Positions 37,945-46,985 of a DNA stretch of 64,000 bases are shown in pieces. Origin of the DNA: Comamonas endophytica (GTDB lineage: Bacteria; Pseudomonadota; Gammaproteobacteria; Burkholderiales; Burkholderiaceae_C); the NCBI RefSeq assembly GCF_023634805.2, contig NZ_CP106881.1, positions 992,001-1,056,000 on the forward strand, read 5' to 3'. The first letter of the stretch is position 1, and each line of letters begins with the position of its first letter. Under the pieces are notes generated by a model. The model was not told the origin of the DNA. It ran no database searches and saw only the letters and a program-made list of their open reading frames with translations. Position numbers and translations under genes: made by a program.

Positions 37945-38040
37945 AGCTGTTTTTTCTTTTCGATGGCCCCAGGGGCCGAGCCGGGTGATTTTGGCAGAAG
38001 AGCGGGCGGTGCGTGGGCGGGAGCGGAAAACTGGAGTGCT

Positions 38041-38188
38041 GGCCGTTCATGGTTTGACGGGGCCGCCCAGGCAGGCTCAGAGCGAACGAATACGGAACCG
38101 TTCGTGGTGAGCCTGTCGAACCATGGACGGCCTGTCCTCAAAACTTGAGCACTGGCCGTGCACCCTTCGACGGGCTCAGGGCGAACGG
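38041..38188. repeat. REP-like composite, copy 7, three arms
   Basis: Two facing arms (38041-38087, 38096-38132) are followed by a third arm (38154-38188). The first arm carries extra bases (GACGGGGCCGCCCAGGCAGG in place of GACAGG), a variant also seen in copy 8. It fills most of the 293-base gap between the ZIP gene and polA; nothing else is evident there. Confidence 0.88.
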
Positions 38189-38237
38189 ATAAGTCAGCCG
38201 GCCAGATGAATCCGCGCCTGATAGCCCATCCAAACCC

Positions 38238-41057
38238 TCAATGCGCCTTGTCCCAGTTCGGCCCCACGCCAACCTCCGCCAACAACGGCACCTTCAGCTG
38301 CCCCACCCCCGCCATCAGCCGCGGAATCTCGCTGCGCAGCCATTCCACATCGCCCTCGGGCAGCTCGAACACCAGTTCATCGTGCACCTGCAGCACGACC
38401 TGCACCGTGGGACGGTGCGCGTCGAGCTCGGCCTGCACCGCGACCATGGCCATCTTGATCAGGTCGGCGGCCGTGCCCTGCATCGGCGCGTTGATCGCCT
38501 GGCGCTCGGCGGCCTTCTTGCGCGGGCCGTTGCCGCCGTTGATGTCGGGCAGGTACAGGCGCCGCCCCAGCACGGTCTCGACATAGCCATGGGCGCGCGC
38601 GAATTCCACGGTCTCGTCCATGTAGCGCTTGACGCCGGGATAGCGCTGGAAATAGCGGTCGATGTAGGCCGCCGCGGCCTTGCTCTCGATGCCCAGGTTC
38701 TTCGCCAAGCCGAAGCTGCTCATGCCGTAGATCAGGCCGAAGTTGATGACCTTGGCATAGCGGCGCTGCTCGCTGCTGACCTGCTCGACCTCCACGCCGA
38801 ACACCTCGGCGGCCGTCGCCCGGTGCACGTCGGCGCCTTCCTGGAAGGCGCGCAGCAGCGATTCGTCGCCCGACAGGTGCGCCATGATGCGCAGCTCGAC
38901 CTGCGAGTAGTCGGCGCTGGCAATGACATGGCCCGGCGGCGCGACGAAGGCCTCGCGCACGCGCCGGCCCTCGGGGGTGCGGATCGGAATGTTCTGCAGG
39001 TTGGGCTCGTTGCTCGACAGGCGGCCCGTCACCGCCACCGCCTGCGCGTAATGGGTGTGGACGCGGCCCGTGCGCGGCAGCGCCAGCTGCGCCAGCTTGT
39101 CGGTGTAGGTGCCCTTGAGCTTGGACAGGCTGCGGTGCTCGAGCAGCTTGGCCGGCAGCGGGTAGTCGGCGGCGAGCTTCTCCAGCACCTCCTCGTCGGT
39201 GCTGCGCGCGCCGGTCGCGGTCTTCTTCACCACCGGCATGCCCAGCTTGTCGAAGAAGATCTCGCCGAGCTGCTTGGGGCTCGACAGATTGAAGGGCTGG
39301 CCGGCGATCTCGAAGGCTTCGGCCTCGAGCTGCACGATGCGCTGGCCCAGCTCGTTGCTCTGCCTGGCGAGCGCGGCCGCGTCGATCAGCACGCCATTGC
39401 GCTCGATGCGGAACAGCGCCTCGCTGGTCTGCAGCTCCAGGTCATACACGGCGCGCAGCGCGGTTTCCTTCTCCAGCTGCGGCCAGAGCACGCGGTGCAC
39501 ATCGAGCGTCTGGTCCGAGTCCTCGCAGGAATAGGCCGCGGCCTTGTCCACCGGCACCTGCGCGAACGGGATCTGGCTCGCGCCCTTGCCGCACAGGTCC
39601 TCGTAGCTGGTGCCGGTGCGGTTGGTATGGCGCAGCGCCAGGCTCGCCAGCCCGTGCGGGCGGTGCACTTCCAGCACATAGCTCTGCAGCATGGTGTCGT
39701 GCATGTAGCCGCGCACGTCGATGCCGTGGTTGGCGAACACATGGCGGTCGTACTTGATGTGCTGGCCCAGCTTCGGGCGCTCGGGATTCTCCAGCCACGG
39801 CTTGAGGCGCGCCAGCACTTCCTCGAAGGGCAGCTGCTGCGGCACGTCCAGCCCCTCGTGGCGCAGCGGCACATAGGCCGCCGCGCCGGGCTCGACGCTG
39901 AAGCTGATGCCGACGATCTGCGCCTGCAGCTCGTCCAGCGAGGTGGTTTCGGTGTCGAGCGCGGTGAGCTCGGCCGCCTCGATCTTCGCCAGCCAGGCAT
40001 CGAAGCTGTCCCAGGTCAGGATCACGTCGTAGTCGACGCTGCGCTGCTGCGCGGCCGCCGCTTCCTCGCTGGCCTCGGCCGATTCCTGCTGCTCGAACAT
40101 GTCGCCCTGGTCAGCATGCCTGGAGGATTTGCCCTTGGCCTTGGGGGCGGCTTCGGCGGCAGCGGCTTCGGCCCGGTTCTCCAGCGCCATCGCCAGGCCG
40201 CGGAAACCATACTCGACATAGAAATCATGCAGCGCCCGGTCCTCGGGCGCGCGCCAGGCCAACGCGTCCAGCGCGGGCAGGCCCACGACATGCTCCACCA
40301 GATCGCAGTCGGTCTTGATGGTCACCAGCTTGCGCCCCGTGGGCAGCCAGTCGAGGCTGCCGCGCAGGTTCTGCCCGGCCACGCCCTTGATCTCGTCGGC
40401 GCGCGCCAGCAGCGCGTCGAGCGAGCCGTATTCGTTGAGCCACTTGGCGGCGGTCTTGGGGCCGACCTTGGGCACGCCGGGCACGTTGTCGACCGTGTCG
40501 CCGACCAGCGTCTGGTAGTCGATCATCAGCGACGGTGGCACGCCGAACTCGGCCGTCACGCCGGCCACGTCGCGCACCTTGCCGTTCATGGTGTCGATGA
40601 TGGTGATGTTCTCGTCCACCAACTGGCTCAGGTCCTTGTCGCCGCTCGAGACCACCACGCGCACGCCCTGGCGCGAGGCCACCTGGGCCAGCGTGCCGAT
40701 CACGTCGTCGGCCTCGACGCCGTCGATCGCCAGCACCGGCCAGCCGAGCATGCGCACCACGGCATGGATCGGCTCGATCTGCGCGCGCAGGTCGTCGGGC
40801 ATGGGCGAGCGGTGCGCCTTGTATTCGGGATAGATCGCGTCGCGGAAGGTCGGACCGCTGGCATCGAAGATGCAGACCGCATAATCCGCCGGCACCTCGC
40901 GCTTGAGCGAGTGCAGCATGTTGATCATGCCGCGGATGGCGCCCGTGGCGGGGCTCGTCGGGTCGCCCGGACGCGCGCGCAGGTCCGGCATGGCGTGATA
41001 GGCGCGGTAGAGATAGCTGGAGCCATCGACCAGCACCAGTGTCTTGGAATTGCTCAT
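38238..41057 (-). CDS. polA: DNA polymerase I
   Basis: PolA fills gaps and removes RNA primers in replication and repair. The 939-residue protein has the 5'-3' exonuclease (about 1-300, LVDGSSYLYRAYHA and GVEADDVIGTLA). A 3'-5' exonuclease with Asp-Glu pair in ALDTETTS follows, so proofreading should be active. The family A polymerase ends with SADYSQVELRIMAHLS, RRYAKVINFGLIYGMS and QVHDELVFELP. A Glu/Ala-rich, disordered linker (about 305-345) joins the first two parts. The start MSNSKTLVLVDG at 41057 is chosen over an upstream ATG. It is divergent from the DUF2782 gene. Confidence 0.98.
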   Translation of the reverse strand: MSNSKTLVLVDGSSYLYRAYHAMPDLRARPGDPTSPATGAIRGMINMLHSLKREVPADYAVCIFDASGPTFRDAIYPEYKAHRSPMPDDLRAQIEPIHAVVRMLGWPVLAIDGVEADDVIGTLAQVASRQGVRVVVSSGDKDLSQLVDENITIIDTMNGKVRDVAGVTAEFGVPPSLMIDYQTLVGDTVDNVPGVPKVGPKTAAKWLNEYGSLDALLARADEIKGVAGQNLRGSLDWLPTGRKLVTIKTDCDLVEHVVGLPALDALAWRAPEDRALHDFYVEYGFRGLAMALENRAEAAAAEAAPKAKGKSSRHADQGDMFEQQESAEASEEAAAAQQRSVDYDVILTWDSFDAWLAKIEAAELTALDTETTSLDELQAQIVGISFSVEPGAAAYVPLRHEGLDVPQQLPFEEVLARLKPWLENPERPKLGQHIKYDRHVFANHGIDVRGYMHDTMLQSYVLEVHRPHGLASLALRHTNRTGTSYEDLCGKGASQIPFAQVPVDKAAAYSCEDSDQTLDVHRVLWPQLEKETALRAVYDLELQTSEALFRIERNGVLIDAAALARQSNELGQRIVQLEAEAFEIAGQPFNLSSPKQLGEIFFDKLGMPVVKKTATGARSTDEEVLEKLAADYPLPAKLLEHRSLSKLKGTYTDKLAQLALPRTGRVHTHYAQAVAVTGRLSSNEPNLQNIPIRTPEGRRVREAFVAPPGHVIASADYSQVELRIMAHLSGDESLLRAFQEGADVHRATAAEVFGVEVEQVSSEQRRYAKVINFGLIYGMSSFGLAKNLGIESKAAAAYIDRYFQRYPGVKRYMDETVEFARAHGYVETVLGRRLYLPDINGGNGPRKKAAERQAINAPMQGTAADLIKMAMVAVQAELDAHRPTVQVVLQVHDELVFELPEGDVEWLRSEIPRLMAGVGQLKVPLLAEVGVGPNWDKAH

Positions 41058-41121
41058 GCATGGATTGTGCACGCCCCGCGGCCGGCTACCCATCGATTTC
41101 CCCAGGCCCTACAATCCCCCC

Positions 41122-41475
41122 ATGCGCGCCGCCCCCCTCCTCCTCCTCCTCAGCCTGGCTGCCAGCCCGGTGCTGGCCCAGAATTCGCCTGCCGCTGCCC
41201 AAGCCCCTGATGCGGCCACAGCGACCGAAGCGTCCCGGACGCGCGCGGCGCCGCCCGACAGAACCAACCAGCGCGTCGAGCGTATCCGCGTCGAGGACGA
41301 AGGCAGCCGCGTCGACGAACTGCGCGTCGGCGGCCAGACGCGCAGCATCACCGTCACGCCCAAGGTCGGCGAGATGCCCGCCTACGAGGTCCAGCCCAGC
41401 GAAGGCGTGCGCAACCGCAGCCGCAGCGGCTCCGACACCACGGGCCCGCGGGTGTGGAACATCCGCCAGTTCTAA
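41122..41475 (+). CDS. small exported DUF2782-family protein
   Basis: A 117-residue periplasmic protein with a signal peptide (MRAAPLLLLLSLAASPVLAQ) and a conserved basic C-terminal region (RVERIRVEDEGSRVDELRVGGQTR, shown here as its key RVE/EDEGS/RVGG parts, then TVTPKVGEMPAYEVQP). Its function is unknown. The polA-DUF2782-thrB order is the same in Pseudomonas, so the association is old. The ATG at 41122 is used; an ATG at 41044 would put 26 residues before the signal peptide and overlap polA. Confidence 0.85.
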   Translation: MRAAPLLLLLSLAASPVLAQNSPAAAQAPDAATATEASRTRAAPPDRTNQRVERIRVEDEGSRVDELRVGGQTRSITVTPKVGEMPAYEVQPSEGVRNRSRSGSDTTGPRVWNIRQF

Positions 41476-41528
41476 GCGCTTTCCCTTTTTCCTTCTTTGC
41501 CGCGCCGCCCCCGGGGCGCGCCTTTGCC

Positions 41529-42485
41529 ATGGCCGTTTTCACCGAAGTCTCCGAAAAAGAGGCGCGCGACCTGCTGCGCCACCTGCCGCTGGGCACCTTC
41601 CAGAGCCTGCGCGGCATCCAGGGCGGCATCGAGAACACCAATTACTTCCTGACGACCGACCAGGGGGAATGGGTGCTGACGCTGTTCGAGCGCCTCACGG
41701 CGCAGCAGCTGCCCTTCTACCTGTACCTGATGAAGCATCTGGCACACGCCGGCATTCCCGTGCCCGACCCGCAGGCCAACCGCACGAGCGGCGACATCCT
41801 GCTGCGCGTGTGCGGCAAGCCCGCGGCCGTGGTCAACCGGCTGCGCGGCAGCAGCCAGCTGGCGCCCGCGCCGGTGCACTGCGCGGCCGTCGGCGAGATG
41901 CTCGCGCGCATGCATCTCGCGGGGCGCAACTTCGAGCGCCAGCAGCCCAATCTGCGCGGCCTGCCCTGGTGGAACGAAACCGCGCCGGTGGTGCTGCCCC
42001 ATCTGGACGGCGGCCTGGTGGAGCTGCTGCAGTCGGAGCTGGCCTATCAGAACCACATCGCCGCTTCCTCGGCGTATGCGGCGCTGCCGCGCGGCCCGGT
42101 GCATGCCGACCTGTTCCGCGACAACGTCATGTTCGACGGCGAGCAGCTCACGGGCTTCTTCGACTTCTACTTCGCCGGCATCGACAGCTGGCTCTTCGAT
42201 CTCGCGGTCTGCCTCAACGACTGGTGCATCGACCATGCGACAGGCGCGCACGACGCGCCGCGCGCCCAGGCCATGCTGGCCGCCTACCAGCGCGTGCGCC
42301 CGCTGACGGGCGCCGAGCGCCAGCTGCTCAACGCCCAGCTGCGCGCGGGCGCGCTGCGCTTCTGGATCTCGCGCCTGTGGGACTTCTACCTGCCGCGCGA
42401 GGCCGCCATGCTCACGCCGCATGACCCACGGCATTTCGAGCGGGTGCTGCGCCAGCGCATTGCGCATCCGATGCAGCTGGACTGA
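41529..42485 (+). CDS. thrB: homoserine kinase, aminoglycoside-phosphotransferase fold
   Basis: ThrB phosphorylates homoserine in threonine synthesis. The 318-residue protein is the APH-fold type found in Pseudomonas and Burkholderiales, not the GHMP type of E. coli. MAVFTEVSEKEARDLL, GIENTNYFLTT, the Brenner-like HADLFRDNVMFDG and FIDFY-like FFDFYFAG carry the kinase active site. It lies 53 bases after the DUF2782 gene on the same strand. The ATG at 41529 is chosen over an in-frame start upstream that would lie inside the DUF2782 gene. Confidence 0.95.
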   Translation: MAVFTEVSEKEARDLLRHLPLGTFQSLRGIQGGIENTNYFLTTDQGEWVLTLFERLTAQQLPFYLYLMKHLAHAGIPVPDPQANRTSGDILLRVCGKPAAVVNRLRGSSQLAPAPVHCAAVGEMLARMHLAGRNFERQQPNLRGLPWWNETAPVVLPHLDGGLVELLQSELAYQNHIAASSAYAALPRGPVHADLFRDNVMFDGEQLTGFFDFYFAGIDSWLFDLAVCLNDWCIDHATGAHDAPRAQAMLAAYQRVRPLTGAERQLLNAQLRAGALRFWISRLWDFYLPREAAMLTPHDPRHFERVLRQRIAHPMQLD

Positions 42486-42648
42486 CGGGGCGCCCTACGG
42501 GCGCAGGGCTGGACGCCGCCTGAGGGCTGCGCACAGCGCTGCGGCACCTGCAACCCGCCCTTACATCCAGCGGTCGAAAATGCCTGCGGTACAGTAGCGC
42601 CATTCGCGCCCGCACGCGCGCGTTACCGTTCCCCCATTTCACCGCTAC

Positions 42649-43449
42649 ATGAAACTCCAGATCGTCCCCGCCCGCACCGGCGTCCAGTGGGTCAAGCTCG
42701 GCGTCCAGACCTTCTGGCGCCAACCCATGGCGCTGGCGGCGCTGTTCTTCCTTGCCATGGCCAGCATGTCGCTGGTCACGCTGGTGCCCTTCATCGGCCC
42801 GGCGCTGGCGCTGGCGCTGCTGCCCTGCACCTCGCTGGCGATGATGGTGGCGGCCGCCGAGGCCACCCAGGGCCGCTTTCCCACGCCGACGCTGCTGCTC
42901 GTCGCGTTCCGCACCGGCAAGCAGCGCATGAACGCGATGCTGACGCTGGGCCTGCTCTATGCCGTGGGCTTCCTGGCGATCATGGGCCTGTCGGCACTGA
43001 TCGATGGCGGCGCGTTCGCGCAGGTCTACCTGGGCGGCGAGCCGATGACGCGCGAGATTGCCGAGGATCCGCAGTTCCAGGCTGCCATGTGGTTCGCGAT
43101 GGCGCTGTACATTCCCCTGTCGCTGCTGTTCTGGCACGCCCCGGGGCTGGTCCACTGGCATGGCATTCCGCCCGTCAAGGCGCTGTTCTTCAGCTTCGTC
43201 GCCTGCCTGCGCAACTGGGGCGCCTATCTGGTGTTCGGCCTGGCCTGGATGGGTTTTTTCCTGGGCTGCGGCCTGGTGCTGGCGCTGGTCACCGGCATCC
43301 TGATGAGCGTGATCGGAGCGATCGCGGGCGGCATCATGGTCGGCGCGGCGATGATGCTGGCGGCGATGTTCTTCACTTCGGTGGTGTTCACTTTCCGCGA
43401 CAGTTTTTCGGCGCCGGATGGGCGGGAGCCGGAACTGAGCGAGGGCTGA
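42649..43449 (+). CDS. BPSS1780-family membrane protein
   Basis: A 266-residue inner-membrane protein of the BPSS1780 family, so far described only as a conserved Burkholderiales family of unknown function. It has about six membrane segments (for example MALAALFFLAMASMSLVTLV, AMLTLGLLYAVGFLAIMGL, and a Gly-rich GAIAGGIMVGAAMMLAAMFF). Conserved soluble parts are VPARTGVQWVKLGVQTFWRQP and FWHAPGLVHWHGIPPVKALFFS. It stands alone between thrB and a terminator; nothing in the context reveals a role. Confidence 0.85.
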   Translation: MKLQIVPARTGVQWVKLGVQTFWRQPMALAALFFLAMASMSLVTLVPFIGPALALALLPCTSLAMMVAAAEATQGRFPTPTLLLVAFRTGKQRMNAMLTLGLLYAVGFLAIMGLSALIDGGAFAQVYLGGEPMTREIAEDPQFQAAMWFAMALYIPLSLLFWHAPGLVHWHGIPPVKALFFSFVACLRNWGAYLVFGLAWMGFFLGCGLVLALVTGILMSVIGAIAGGIMVGAAMMLAAMFFTSVVFTFRDSFSAPDGREPELSEG

Positions 43450-43470
43450 TGTTCGCTAGGCCAAGGCCGC

Positions 43471-43616
43471 AAAACCGTTCGCCCTGAGCCTGTCGAAGGG
43501 TGAAGGGCCTGCGCGAAAAATCCAGCAGGGCCTTCCAGAAGCGCACGGCCCTCAACTTGTGAACAGGCCGTTCATCCTTCGACGGGGCCGCCCAGGCAAG
43601 CTCAGGACGAACGGTG
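43471..43616. repeat. REP-like inverted repeat, copy 8, arms in the opposite order
   Basis: Arm AACCGTTCGCCCTGAGCCTG... (43471-43510) comes first, and arm AGGCCGTTCATCCTTCGACGGGG... (43566-43616), with the longer GGCCGCCCAGG variant, second. It lies between the BPSS1780 gene and the shared terminator. Confidence 0.88.
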
Positions 43617-43647
43617 AGGACAGTCCACAGGTCGAAAAACAAGCGGC

Positions 43648-43683
43648 CATGAAAAAACGCCCCGAGGGGCGTTTTTTCATGGG
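43648..43683. terminator. bidirectional terminator
   Basis: CCATGAAAAAACGCCCC and GGGGCGTTTTTTCATGG are a near-perfect inverted repeat around GA, with A6/T6 runs on each side. It separates the convergent BPSS1780 gene and phoX and should stop transcription from both. Confidence 0.93.
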
Positions 43684-43697
43684 CCATCGATCGCGGA

Positions 43698-45770
43698 TCA
43701 AACCCCGATCGGCTTCCCATCCGCACGCTGGATCACCACCGTCGACGAGCGCGGGCGGACCTTGCCGGAGGCCACGGCCGTGGCGTCGGTCGTGTCGTAC
43801 GCGGGCCAGTTCACCGGGTGCTGGATGTTCAGGAAGATGCTGGTGTTGTCGGGGCTGAAGGCCACGCCCGTGACTTCGGCTTCGTTCGGGCCGACGAAGA
43901 AGCGGCGCAGCTCGGCCTGGTTGCTGGCGTTGATGACCGGGCCCGTGCCGGTGCTCTCGCTCATCGGCTTGGGGATCACGGCCAGCATCTGGTCGTTGGT
44001 GGTCTTGGCCACGTTGTTGTTGCGGCCGCCGTCCAGGCCGTTGTCGGTCTGGATCCACATGATGCCGCGGCTGTCGAAGGACAGGCCGTCAGGGCTGGCC
44101 AGCTGGTTGACTGCCGTGAGCGACGAGCGGTTGGTGTCGGCGCCGTCCAGGTCCGACGCACCGAAGACGAAGATGTCCCAGCGGAAGGCGTTCGAGCCGC
44201 TGGCATCGTGCCAGCGGATGATGTGGCCGTTGGCGTTGTTCTGGCGTGGGTTGGCGGCGTTGGTGCCGGTCGTGGCATTGCGGCTGGTGTTGTTGGTGAG
44301 CGTCAGGTAGACATCGCCGTTGGTGGGGTGCACTGCCGTCCACTCGGGGCGGTCCATCGGCGTGGCGCCGACGAAATCGGCCGCGCCGCGGGTGTTGATC
44401 AGGATCGCGTCCAGGCTGCCGAACTCGGCGCCCAGCGTCTTGCCGCCCTTGCCCACGGTGCCGGGCACCAGGGCCACCCATTCGCCGGTGCCGTCATCGT
44501 TGAAGCGCGCGACGGACAGCGTGCCCTTGTCGAGGTACTTGGCGCCGACGTTCAGGCGGTCGGTGCGGTTGGCGTCCTTCGGGTCCCACACGGCGTCCGA
44601 GACGAAGCGGTAGACATATTCGAAGCGCGAATCGTCGCCGCTGTAGAACGCCAGAGGCTGGCCGGCAACCGGGTTGCCGTAGGCCGCGCCTTCGTGGGCG
44701 AAACGGCCCATGGCGGTGCGCTTGGTGGCGATGCTGGTGTTGTCGTAGGGGTCGATCTCGACCAGGTAGCCGAAGCCGTTGACTTCGTTTTCCCAGCCCC
44801 TGCCGGGCGTGACGTTGAAGCGCGCGAACTCCCCGTTCACTTCGCTGACATCGCCGGCCGCGGTCTCCCACAGGTAGCGGCCCTTGGCGGTCGACACGCC
44901 GATGCGGCTCTGGTGGGCCGGGCGCACGCCGGTGTTGACGAAGCACGAAGCCCAGTTCTCCTCGGCCGTGATGTAGGTGCCCCAGGGGGTGGTGCCGTTG
45001 CCGCAGTTGTTGTTGGTGCCGCGCACCTGTGCGCCATTGGGCGAGAACGGGGTCTTGACCCAGTCCGTGCCGCCGACCGGGCCGGCCAGGCGCATGGGCG
45101 TGGCCGAGGTGAAGCGGCGGTTGTACCTGGAATCGAGCACGATGTCCCACTTCGCGCCGGTCTTGCGGATGTGCATGACGGCCACGCCATGGGCGTTGAT
45201 TTCCTTGCGCACTTCCTCGACGGGACGCTTCTGGCCGGTGCCGGTGCCGGTCTGGCCGTTCGGGTGCAGCACCTTCTCGTCGATGTATTCGTGGTTCACC
45301 ACCAGCAGGCCTTCGGTCGAGCTGCCATCGAGCGGGAAGAAGTGCATGCCGTCATGGTGCATGCCGGTGGAGTTCAACAGGTCGTTGGAGCTGTTGTTGC
45401 CATTGCGGTCCCAGGGCGCGGCATTGCTGTTGAGCGGCGTGCCCCAGGCGCCGAGCACCTGCGCGGTGTAGCCGGGAGGCACGACGCAGGCGTCGGTCAT
45501 GGAGTTGGCCAGCGACTCGAAGCCCAGCTTGAGTTCTGGCGCGGGAGTGACCGGGGGCGTGACGGGAGGCGTCACGGGCTCGGTGGGCGCCACCGCATCG
45601 CCGTCGCCGCCGCCACAGGCTGTCAGGCTGAAACCGGCCATCAGCGCCATCGCGGCGCCCAGGCTGCCACGGGTCACGGCGCGGCGCGACAGGCTCTTGT
45701 CGAGGATTTCGCTGAAAGGCGTGTTGCCACTGTGGTTGCGGACGACCTTGTCGGAAATGGATTTGCTCAC
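43698..45770 (-). CDS. phoX: PhoX-family alkaline phosphatase, Tat-exported lipoprotein
   Basis: PhoX is a Ca/Fe-dependent phosphatase that frees phosphate from organic esters outside the cytoplasm. The 690-residue protein has a Tat motif (LSRRAVTRGS, Arg29-Arg30), a hydrophobic stretch and a lipobox LTAC with Cys52, then a Thr/Pro linker and the catalytic domain (LLVVNHEYIDEK, DRPEWTAVHP, SPDGLSFDSRG). The start is taken as GTG at 45770 because the only upstream ATG (45863) would lie ahead of the Pho box and add non-family sequence. It stands alone, transcribed toward a terminator shared with the BPSS1780 gene. Confidence 0.93.
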   Translation of the reverse strand: MSKSISDKVVRNHSGNTPFSEILDKSLSRRAVTRGSLGAAMALMAGFSLTACGGGDGDAVAPTEPVTPPVTPPVTPAPELKLGFESLANSMTDACVVPPGYTAQVLGAWGTPLNSNAAPWDRNGNNSSNDLLNSTGMHHDGMHFFPLDGSSTEGLLVVNHEYIDEKVLHPNGQTGTGTGQKRPVEEVRKEINAHGVAVMHIRKTGAKWDIVLDSRYNRRFTSATPMRLAGPVGGTDWVKTPFSPNGAQVRGTNNNCGNGTTPWGTYITAEENWASCFVNTGVRPAHQSRIGVSTAKGRYLWETAAGDVSEVNGEFARFNVTPGRGWENEVNGFGYLVEIDPYDNTSIATKRTAMGRFAHEGAAYGNPVAGQPLAFYSGDDSRFEYVYRFVSDAVWDPKDANRTDRLNVGAKYLDKGTLSVARFNDDGTGEWVALVPGTVGKGGKTLGAEFGSLDAILINTRGAADFVGATPMDRPEWTAVHPTNGDVYLTLTNNTSRNATTGTNAANPRQNNANGHIIRWHDASGSNAFRWDIFVFGASDLDGADTNRSSLTAVNQLASPDGLSFDSRGIMWIQTDNGLDGGRNNNVAKTTNDQMLAVIPKPMSESTGTGPVINASNQAELRRFFVGPNEAEVTGVAFSPDNTSIFLNIQHPVNWPAYDTTDATAVASGKVRPRSSTVVIQRADGKPIGV

Positions 45771-45816
45771 GGGGCGGCTCTCTTTGGTAGGTGTCGATGC
45801 TTCGACGGGTACCCGC

Positions 45817-45850
45817 ACTCTAGGAAAGCAATATGACGCGCAGATGAAAG
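45817..45850 (-). promoter_or_regulatory. candidate Pho box and -10 of phoX
   Basis: On the minus strand CTTTCAT-CTGC-GCGTCAT (45850 to 45833) matches the PhoB half-site CTGTCAT in six and five of seven positions, with the correct 11-base period. Ten bases on is TAGAGT (45822-45817), a plausible -10. The predicted start leaves about 40 bases before the GTG at 45770. This also argues against the 45863 ATG. Confidence 0.68.
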
Positions 45851-45872
45851 CGCGCCCGTCCATTTCAGGCCG

Positions 45873-46985
45873 TCATGCGCGCCGCCGCAGGGCCGCCAGA
45901 TAGGCGCGGTCGTCGGCGCTGGAGAACAGCACCGCCAGCGCGATGCCGACGGCCGCGCCCAGCACCGTGTCCAGCACCCGCTCGACCGGCATGCTGCCGA
46001 GCAGCGCGCTCTGCGAGGCCAGCAGGGTCATCAGCAGCGCCATCGGCGTCACCGTGATCTGCCCCAGCGCATAGTTGAAGCCGATGATCACCTCGGTGAG
46101 GAACTGGAACGCCACGATCGCCAGCACGATGCCCCACAGCGGCGGGTGCTGCGCCAGGATCAGCCACACCAGGCAGGCGCCGAGCACGGTGCCGGCCATG
46201 CGCTGCAGCGCGCGGTTCATGGTCACATGCAGGTGGCCGCCCTGCATCACCGCCGTGGCCCCGATGGCCGCCCAGGCCGGGTGCGCGGCGCCCGCGGCCC
46301 ACGCCAGCAGCGCCGCGACGGCCGCGCCCGCGGCGATGCGCGCGCCCGCGATCCACTGGTGCGATGGCGGCGGAATGCGCGTCGCCGGGAATCGCAGCTG
46401 ACGCAGTTCCTTCGCGCGCAGCCCGTCGGTCAGCCAGCAGACCAGCCAGCCGATCAGTCCGCCGGCCGCGGTCGCTGCCAGGCGCACCGCCAGCTCCTGC
46501 CAACTGCCCACTGGATGCAGCGCAGCCCCGGCGGCAAACACGATGATCACCGCGCCCGGGCCGCCCAGGTCCCAGCGGCTCACCGCCACCGTGGACGCAC
46601 CGGCCACCAGCGCCAGCACCAGCACCAGCCCCCATTCGCTCGCGCCCAGCAGCGAAGCCATCCCTGGCAGCAGCACCGCGAACAGCAGCAGCATGGCGCA
46701 CACGGCAACGATGCGCCGGCGCCGCGCGAGCGGCGCGAAGCGCCCGAACAGCGCGGCCAGCGCGCCGAGCGCCGGAAAGCCCACGAGTTCAGGCCAGGGC
46801 GACATCAGCGTCGATACCAGTGCCACCAGCACCGCCAGGCTGGCCTGCAGCCCGGCGATCAGCGCGATGCGCAGCGACATCTGCGGCGCCAGCGCCAGGC
46901 TTTCGCGCAGCTGCCGGTGATGCAGCAGCTGCAGCGCGGCGCGGGTCTTGGAGGCCTGCGGCAGGCTCTGTTTTTCTTCTTCCAT
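45873..46985 (-). CDS. FUSC-family inner-membrane protein
   Basis: A 370-residue protein with two blocks of about five to six membrane segments and the conserved aromatic/His region HPAWAAIGATAVMQGG and TMNRALQRMAGTVLG. This is the fusaric acid resistance/YccS-like (FUSC) domain, as in AaeB-type exporters. No soluble C-terminal domain or partner membrane-fusion protein is nearby, so export of an aromatic acid is only a possibility. The ATG at 46985 shares its first base with the uvrD stop (TGATG), so translation is coupled to uvrD. Confidence 0.82.
   Translation of the reverse strand: MEEEKQSLPQASKTRAALQLLHHRQLRESLALAPQMSLRIALIAGLQASLAVLVALVSTLMSPWPELVGFPALGALAALFGRFAPLARRRRIVAVCAMLLLFAVLLPGMASLLGASEWGLVLVLALVAGASTVAVSRWDLGGPGAVIIVFAAGAALHPVGSWQELAVRLAATAAGGLIGWLVCWLTDGLRAKELRQLRFPATRIPPPSHQWIAGARIAAGAAVAALLAWAAGAAHPAWAAIGATAVMQGGHLHVTMNRALQRMAGTVLGACLVWLILAQHPPLWGIVLAIVAFQFLTEVIIGFNYALGQITVTPMALLMTLLASQSALLGSMPVERVLDTVLGAAVGIALAVLFSSADDRAYLAALRRRA

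Noticed and set aside
45771..45863. ATG at 45863 as the phoX start
   Set aside because: It lies ahead of the Pho box and its -10, and adds sequence that does not belong to PhoX; the GTG at 45770 matches the family start.
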